Shown: one piece after another, positions 42,927 through 48,311 of the stretch | Position numbering within the stretch: position 1 is the stretch's first letter | Layout: every line of letters starts with the position of its first letter | DNA from: Actinomyces oris | GTDB lineage: Bacteria; Actinomycetota; Actinomycetes; Actinomycetales; Actinomycetaceae | Direction: 5' to 3' | DNA length: 48,311 nucleotides | NCBI RefSeq assembly: GCF_001937665.1 | Contig: NZ_MSKL01000022.1 | Location: 1-48,311 of the forward strand | Program-made: the position numbers and the translations under genes | The notes under the pieces: model-generated | What the model saw: only the letters and a program-made list of their open reading frames with translations | Databases searched by the model: none | What the model was told of the DNA's origin: nothing

Positions 42927-45604
42927 GCTCGTCATCCTCCTTCCGCGCCCGCCTGGAGAGCCTCCCGCTGCGCTACTCGGCTCCTGCCGGCGGCTACGCC
43001 CCGATGCCCAGTCCCGACGACGCACCCGGCATCGGCGACCGGGGCCAGGAGACCGGCCCCAGGATCAAGGTCGGCCCCGATGGTTACGGCGTCGTCGTCA
43101 CCACGGGTGGGGCCAGTGCCCCGAGCGGTCCCTCGGCACCCAGCGCCGTCACTGCCCGCAGCGCGCACAGTGCCCCGGCTGCGCCCGAGGCCTCCAGAGG
43201 GTGGCGAGCCGATCACGGCCGGCAACGGGTCGAGCCCTCAGCCGCGACGGCGTCGGCCGGCACTCCGGAACAGGCCGATGCCGCGGCCCCCGCGCCCTCC
43301 AGGGCGGCGGCCGCCCACGCCACGCCCTCCTCGAGCGGATCGGCCTCCACTCCTGAGGTGCCGGCGGTGCCGATCTACGGCGTCGTGCAGACCCCGGCCC
43401 CAGCCGGCTACGGCCTGGTCCAGCCGCGGCCCAGGACCCCGGAGCCTCCCGCCTCCCCAGGCGATGCCCAGGTCCTGGACTCCCCGATCTTCGGGACCGT
43501 GCGTTCCGCCCCCGCGGCTTCAGCGGCCTCCCCCGAGCCTGTCGCCCCTGCAAGGCCCGCTGCCTCCCCAAGGCCTGTGGCATCCCCGGCTCCCGCGGCC
43601 TTCCCCAAACCCACCGCCTCCCCGGATACCCCGGCCGCGCCGTCGGCTCCCGATGAGCCCTTCGCGGAGAGGGACGATGGGGCTGCCGAGCCCTCGCCCA
43701 CCGCTGCCGGCCCCTTCCAGGAGACGGCACCGATCCTGCCGGGGTATACCGCCCCGGTCACCGGCTCCGACGGTCCCGGCGCCTCCGACAACGAAGCGCA
43801 AGAGGTTTTCTCGACCCCGTCGGCTCCCCCCGCCATCGCCTGGGAGTCCGTGGCCTCGGCCGCCTCCCACGCCGCCGCCATTCCCCTGTCCCAGCAGACC
43901 GGCGAGGACGAGGAGGAGGCGGAGGACGCCCCGGCCGGGGCGGCCGAGATCGCGCTGCCGTCCGAGGAGCCCGAGCCGGAGCCGGATCCCCAGGCCCTGC
44001 CCGACGGCGTCCCCGAGGATGGCGTGTACGTCGACGTCGATGTCGCCATCGTCATGGAGTCCACCTACCCCTATCTCAAGGGCGGGGTCTCCGCGGTGGT
44101 CCACGACATCATCACCGGCAACCCGGACCTCACCTTCGGGATCATCCACATCACCTGGGACTCCCACTCGCCGCTCAAGGACCTCTACGGCATGCCGGAC
44201 AATGTCGCCTGGGTGAAGGTCCTCTACCTGTCCATGGAGGAGCACCAGGAGGACTTCCTGCGCGCCCGCCCGCGCGACCTGCGCATGAACCGCCGCCAGC
44301 GCCGCGAGCTGTCCCGGCGCATCCTGGGCGCCCTGCTCGCCCTGGCCCAGGACGGCCGGACCGAGCCGCTGTGGGACATCATCAGCGAGGGCCTGAGTGC
44401 CTCACGTCGATACCCGGTCTGGGCGATCCTGGGCACGCGCGAGTTCATGGAGGCCTACCACGACATGATGCCGGACCTGGGGATGTCGATGACCGACATC
44501 TTCTGGTGCCTGCGCGACTTCTTCTCCCTGGCCTACGCGGTCCTGGCCGAGCCGGTCCCGCGCGCCCAGGTCTACCACGCCCACACCACCGGCTACGCCA
44601 TGCTGCTGGGCGTCAACGCCGCCCGTGAGCACGGCACCAAGGTGCTGCTGACCGAGCACAACCTCTACGTGCGCGACACCGTCAACACCCTCCTGGAACG
44701 CAGGCTGGACCTCAACGTCAAGCTCACCGACTACCGCACCTTCGACGTCACCGGGCGCGAGCGCATGTGGATGGCCTGGTGGCTGGAGATGGGGCGCCTG
44801 TGCTACCCCTACGCCTACGCCTCCACCTACCTCTACCCGCGGGCCATCACCGAGGCCAATGAGCTCGGCGGCGACGCCGGGCGCGCCATTGTCATCCCCA
44901 ACGGCATTGTCACCAAGGAGTTCGACGCCTCCTACGCCGCGCGCCTGGCCGCCATCGAGGAGATTAAGAAGGAGGGCGCGGACAAGCACCTGTGGAAGCT
45001 GGTGTACATCGCCCGCGTCGTACCCATCAAGGGGCTGCTGGACATGATCGACTCGGTGCGCCTCATGGTGGACCGGGGCCTGAACATCCACCTGGACGTG
45101 TGCGGGCCGACCGAGCATATGCCCTCCTACTTCGAGCAGTGCCTCACCCGCATCGTCGAGCAGGGCCTGGAGAGCGTCATCACCATCCGCGGCACCGTCA
45201 AGGTCCGTGAGCTCCTGCCCGAGTTCGACCTGTTCGTCCTGCCCAGCTACAACGAGGGCCTGCCGGTCGTCTCCCTGGAGACCATGGGCGCCGGCATCCC
45301 CACGGTGAGCACCGACGTCGGCGCCGTGCGCTCCGTCGTCGAGGACATGATCGTCACCGACGACGGACAGACCTGGGACCCCTGCGGCATCATCATCGAG
45401 CCCGGCGACCCCACCGTCATGGCGGACAAGGTCCAGGAGGTCATCTCCGACGTCGATCTCTACGAGCGCCTGAGCCTCAACGCCCGCGGCCGCGTGGAGG
45501 CGGCCTACGACCTGGTCAAGGTCAACGCCTCCTACAACAAGATCTACCGTCAGGGCGGTGCCGGCGAGCAGGCCGGCACCCGCGCCGACCGAGGAGGAGC
45601 ATGA
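42923..45604 (+). CDS. pelF: PelF-like GT4 glycosyltransferase with 370-residue disordered extension
   Basis: From the GTG at 42923 (overlapping the PelG-like stop) the protein has 893 residues. Residues 1-370 are Pro/Ala/Ser-rich and then acidic, probably disordered, with the short motif (I/G)-(Y/F)-G-x-V repeated around residues 55, 152, 163 and 190. The GT-B fold glycosyltransferase starts near 372 with VDVAIVMESTYPYLKGGVSAVV, a hallmark of PelF. Further marks are TEHNLYVRDT, the sugar-nucleotide region KLVYIARVVPIKG, and the EX7E motif in NEGLPVVSLETMGAG. PelF polymerises the Pel chain in the cytoplasm from UDP-sugars. Its partner here is the upstream membrane protein. Confidence 0.75.
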   Translation: MSSSSSFRARLESLPLRYSAPAGGYAPMPSPDDAPGIGDRGQETGPRIKVGPDGYGVVVTTGGASAPSGPSAPSAVTARSAHSAPAAPEASRGWRADHGRQRVEPSAATASAGTPEQADAAAPAPSRAAAAHATPSSSGSASTPEVPAVPIYGVVQTPAPAGYGLVQPRPRTPEPPASPGDAQVLDSPIFGTVRSAPAASAASPEPVAPARPAASPRPVASPAPAAFPKPTASPDTPAAPSAPDEPFAERDDGAAEPSPTAAGPFQETAPILPGYTAPVTGSDGPGASDNEAQEVFSTPSAPPAIAWESVASAASHAAAIPLSQQTGEDEEEAEDAPAGAAEIALPSEEPEPEPDPQALPDGVPEDGVYVDVDVAIVMESTYPYLKGGVSAVVHDIITGNPDLTFGIIHITWDSHSPLKDLYGMPDNVAWVKVLYLSMEEHQEDFLRARPRDLRMNRRQRRELSRRILGALLALAQDGRTEPLWDIISEGLSASRRYPVWAILGTREFMEAYHDMMPDLGMSMTDIFWCLRDFFSLAYAVLAEPVPRAQVYHAHTTGYAMLLGVNAAREHGTKVLLTEHNLYVRDTVNTLLERRLDLNVKLTDYRTFDVTGRERMWMAWWLEMGRLCYPYAYASTYLYPRAITEANELGGDAGRAIVIPNGIVTKEFDASYAARLAAIEEIKKEGADKHLWKLVYIARVVPIKGLLDMIDSVRLMVDRGLNIHLDVCGPTEHMPSYFEQCLTRIVEQGLESVITIRGTVKVRELLPEFDLFVLPSYNEGLPVVSLETMGAGIPTVSTDVGAVRSVVEDMIVTDDGQTWDPCGIIIEPGDPTVMADKVQEVISDVDLYERLSLNARGRVEAAYDLVKVNASYNKIYRQGGAGEQAGTRADRGGA

Positions 45605-46710
45605 GGAGCAGCACCGGCGGCGTCGGAGCCTGGATCCGTTACGGCAACCCGCTCGAGCCCGGGGAGCTGGACTTCGCGATCGCCCACTACCGGGCCGCGA
45701 TCCTCCAGCCCTGGGAGACCGAGGCGGCCGCCCGCCTCAAGGAGGCGCGACCGGACATGACGGTCCTGGCCTACCGGTGCCTGTCCTCCACGCGGGACTT
45801 CGAGCCGGACTCCATGCGCGCCTCCGGGCTGTCCTACCGCGAGGCCCTCCGCCGCGGTTGGCTCGCCAGGCGTGACAACGGCGACCTGGTCGAGTGGAAC
45901 ACCTACCCCGGCCACTTCCAGGCCCGTGTGTGGGACCCCGACTACCGCGCCCGCTGGGTGGAGGAGGTCTGCCAGGCCACCGCTGAGACCGCCTTCGACG
46001 GCGTCATGGCGGACAACGACGTCTTCGACGACTACTACGGCCTGGACCTCCCCCTGGACGGAATCGCCGACACCGCCGCCCTGCGCGCCGAGCTGAACAT
46101 CTTCGTGGACCAGGCCGGTGCCGGCCTCAACGGCGTCGGCAAGATCCTCATCCCGAACGTGGCCGAGGCCCGCCGGGAACCCGGCCGCTGGGAGCGCCAC
46201 TCGGCCTGGGGTGGTGGCTTCGACGAGTGCTGGCTGGGCTGGGGGGACCATCACCTCTTCGATGAGGCCACGGCCCTGGCCCAGATTCACGAGCTGCGAG
46301 GGCCGGGCCTGTCCATCGTGCGCACGCCCGACGGCGGGGGCGGCGGCTCCATGTCCGGTGCCCGCACGTCCCCCGGCCTCTACGGGCTGGCGGCCTTCTG
46401 GGTCTTCGGGGGAGGGGAGGGCGCCTACACGGCCACCGGTCACGACGACTACTCGCGCACTCCCTGGTTCCCCGCCCTCGACGCCGACCTGGGGCGCCCG
46501 CTGGGACGGCCCCGGAGGACCTCGGGCGCCTGGGTGCGCGAGTTCGAGGGCGGAGTGGCCGCCGTCGCGCTCGGCGAGGAGGGAGGCGGCACCGTGCGTC
46601 TCCCGGCGGGCCTCAGGTCACCGGGGCCCACCGGGGACCCGGACGGTGAGGCGCTGGCTCTGGAGGTGCGCCTCAGCGCGCATCGTGGGATGATTGCCCT
46701 GCGTGCCTGA
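45601..46710 (+). CDS. GHL15-type putative glycoside hydrolase of the Pel-like cassette
   Basis: The 369-residue protein starts at an ATG overlapping the pelF stop (ATGA) with GAGGAGG upstream. It looks like a TIM-barrel hydrolase of the GHL15 type: WIRYGNPLEPGELDFAIAHYRAAILQPWE at the start, TVLAYRCLSS, then an acidic active-site-like DGVMADNDVFDDYYG (about 131-145). A small beta domain follows at the C-terminus. Pel operons normally include a secreted hydrolase/deacetylase (PelA). This protein has no signal peptide or membrane anchor, so it may act inside the cell or leave by a non-classical route. Catalysis is unproven. Confidence 0.68.
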   Translation: MRSSTGGVGAWIRYGNPLEPGELDFAIAHYRAAILQPWETEAAARLKEARPDMTVLAYRCLSSTRDFEPDSMRASGLSYREALRRGWLARRDNGDLVEWNTYPGHFQARVWDPDYRARWVEEVCQATAETAFDGVMADNDVFDDYYGLDLPLDGIADTAALRAELNIFVDQAGAGLNGVGKILIPNVAEARREPGRWERHSAWGGGFDECWLGWGDHHLFDEATALAQIHELRGPGLSIVRTPDGGGGGSMSGARTSPGLYGLAAFWVFGGGEGAYTATGHDDYSRTPWFPALDADLGRPLGRPRRTSGAWVREFEGGVAAVALGEEGGGTVRLPAGLRSPGPTGDPDGEALALEVRLSAHRGMIALRA

Positions 46711-46912
46711 GTCATGACCCGGTCCGGCTTGTGCGAGATCCGATAATGGGACTAAAGACCTGTCAAACGTTAGTCATGTTGGGTGGATCATTGACCTGCT
46801 TGACTTCCTGAGATCCCCGCCGTCCCGTACAGCGTTCTCTCGGGCAGGAAGTGCGGCGTCCGTCTCGGGCGGCGTCGACAGAGTTCCACAGGGCCCAGGA
46901 CAAGGATGACCT

Positions 46913-48311
46913 ATGGCACAGACTTCCCAGAATAGCGCGGCGGACATCGCGCACAAGCCCATGATGAGCACTGCTCAGATCCTGCTGATGAACGTCGGAT
47001 TCTTCGGCATCCAGTACTCCTTCGGCATGCAGCAGAACGCCATGTCGCCCATCTACCAGTTCCTCGGGGCTTCCGCTGACGAGATCCCCATCCTCAATCT
47101 GGCCGGACCCGTCACCGGCCTGCTCGTCCAACCGCTCATCGGGGCGCTCTCGGACCGGACCTGGAGCGAGAAGTGGGGACGCCGTAAGCCCTTCTTCCTG
47201 ATCGGGGCCGTCGGCTGCTCCGTGTTCCTGTTCCTCATGCCCTTCGTCACCGCCGTGTGGATGGCGGTGCTGTGCCTGTGGCTGCTGGACGCCTCGAACA
47301 ACACGGCCATGGAGCCCTACCGGGCCTTCATCGGCGACCGCCTGCCCTCCAAGCAGCTCGCCAAGGGCTTCCTCGCCCAGTCCCTGTTCATCGGCGCCGG
47401 CTCGGCCCTGGCCGCCGGGACCCTCGTCGTTCTGGAGAAGACCCTGGCGGGCGCCACCGCCGCCGGCATCCCCTACTGGGTCTTCGGCGCCTTCATGGTG
47501 GGCTCGGTGTGCTCCATCGGCTCGGTGCTCATCTCGGTGCTCTCCACCAAGGAGCTGCCGCCCACGCCGGAGGGCTTGGTCGAGCTCGAGCGCAAGAAGC
47601 GGGAGGAGGGCCCCTTCGGCTTCGTCAAGGACATCGGCGTCGCCATCGTCGAGATGCCCCGCGGCCTGAAGAAGATGGCCCTGGTCTACCTCTTCCAGTG
47701 GTACGCCATGAACGTCTTCTGGCAGTACCTGGGCCTCATGTGCGCCGTCACCTACTTCGGCGTGAACCTGTCCGACCCGGGGTACGCCAAGACCGAGGCC
47801 TTCAACAACGCCTCCGGCTTCGCCACCGGGCTCATGGTCGCCTACTACGTCTCCTGCACGGTCGTCGCCCTCTTCCTGGCGCGACTGTCCAACCGCATCG
47901 GCCCCAAGCACGTCCACACCGCGGCGCTGTGCCTCGCCGCCGTCTGCCTGGTCCTGCTCACCCGCATCGGCAGCCCCGGCCACACCGCGGTCCTCTACCT
48001 GCCCATGATCGGCATTGGTGTGGCCTGGGCTTCTATTACGGGCGTACCCTACATCATGGCCATTGAGATGATCCGCAAGGAGCGCCGAGGCGTCTACATG
48101 GGCGTTATCAATATGATGATCGTCATCCCCCAGTTCATCCAGACCCTCACCTTCGGTCCCATTTACAAGCACCTGCTCGGCGATCACCCGGTCAACGCCA
48201 TGCTCTTCGTCGCAGTCTTCCTCGTCATCGCCGGTCTGCTCATCGAGTGGATCGACACCGTCAAGGACGCGGACCCGCGGGTGCGCGCCGCCGCCGTGTC
48301 CGCCACTGAGA
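46913..48311 (+). CDS. SLC45/sucrose-type MFS transporter, 3' end outside the window
   Basis: The frame runs from the ATG at 46913 (AAGGATGA upstream) without a stop to the window end, giving 466 residues so far. It has about 11-12 membrane segments. The loop between helices 2 and 3 reads GALSDRTWSEKWGRRKPF, the GxxSDR...GRRxP signature of sugar/proton symporters related to plant SUT and animal SLC45. LLDASNNTAMEPYRAFIGDRLP and IEMIRKERRGVYMGVINM are also typical. It probably imports a disaccharide such as sucrose or maltose. The 200-base gap before it shows no gene. It could belong to a carbohydrate-use locus continuing to the right. Confidence 0.82.
   Translation, partial: MAQTSQNSAADIAHKPMMSTAQILLMNVGFFGIQYSFGMQQNAMSPIYQFLGASADEIPILNLAGPVTGLLVQPLIGALSDRTWSEKWGRRKPFFLIGAVGCSVFLFLMPFVTAVWMAVLCLWLLDASNNTAMEPYRAFIGDRLPSKQLAKGFLAQSLFIGAGSALAAGTLVVLEKTLAGATAAGIPYWVFGAFMVGSVCSIGSVLISVLSTKELPPTPEGLVELERKKREEGPFGFVKDIGVAIVEMPRGLKKMALVYLFQWYAMNVFWQYLGLMCAVTYFGVNLSDPGYAKTEAFNNASGFATGLMVAYYVSCTVVALFLARLSNRIGPKHVHTAALCLAAVCLVLLTRIGSPGHTAVLYLPMIGIGVAWASITGVPYIMAIEMIRKERRGVYMGVINMMIVIPQFIQTLTFGPIYKHLLGDHPVNAMLFVAVFLVIAGLLIEWIDTVKDADPRVRAAAVSATE

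Overview
The window is very GC-rich and has tight ATGA/TGATG-coupled operons, many GTG starts and several probably leaderless promoters. The gene content (ppk-mutT1, pst genes beside a GlnR-type regulator, FABP/ygfZ, DUF2516, dtd, clpC) fits the actinobacteria, most likely Actinomyces or a close relative in Actinomycetaceae. The genus is inferred, not proven.

Region 1 (1 to about 14,500) is the end of an integrative and conjugative element inserted at the 3' end of tRNA-Lys(UUU). A leftward operon encodes type IV secretion parts: a DUF6668 protein, a small VirB2-sized membrane protein, a bitopic protein, a VirB6/TrbL-like channel protein, an SCO6880-type protein, a VirB4-type ATPase, a VirD4/TraG coupling protein and a hydrophilic protein. 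Right of it are two winged-helix replication-type proteins. The coding sequence of the first carries seven copies of a 10-bp iteron plus a consensus DnaA box, which is a lambda-O-like arrangement of an origin inside its initiator gene. Two small membrane proteins follow. The element ends in a divergent switch of an excisionase-like gene and an XRE-type regulator, controlled through overlapping promoters and a perfect 30-bp palindrome. The XRE reading frame runs into the tRNA gene, so its C-terminus is written by the attachment site. Relaxase and integrase are not in the window.

Region 2 (14,527 to 30,370) is core chromosome for phosphate and nitrogen housekeeping: a conserved hypothetical, ppk and mutT1; a Pho-box-like array, then pstS-pstC-pstA-pstB; a convergent GlnR-type regulator; a membrane protein; then FABP/nitrobindin-like, ygfZ, DUF2516, dtd and a small membrane protein. 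Three intergenic gaps here each hold a 120-bp inverted-repeat element with identical architecture.

Region 3 (30,544 to 40,971) holds a threonine dehydratase divergent from a LysR regulator, a ribokinase, a coupled pair of secreted or membrane proteins of lower GC, a truncated LuxR-type HTH gene, a small DUF6054-like protein, and clpC with a ClgR-type operator upstream.

Region 4 (41,478 to 46,710) is a translationally coupled three-gene exopolysaccharide cassette: a PelG-like membrane protein, a PelF-like GT4 glycosyltransferase with a 370-residue disordered N-terminal extension, and a GHL15-type hydrolase-like protein. It is a reduced Pel-type locus without PelD, PelE or an outer-membrane partner. 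The window closes inside an SLC45/sucrose-type MFS transporter.
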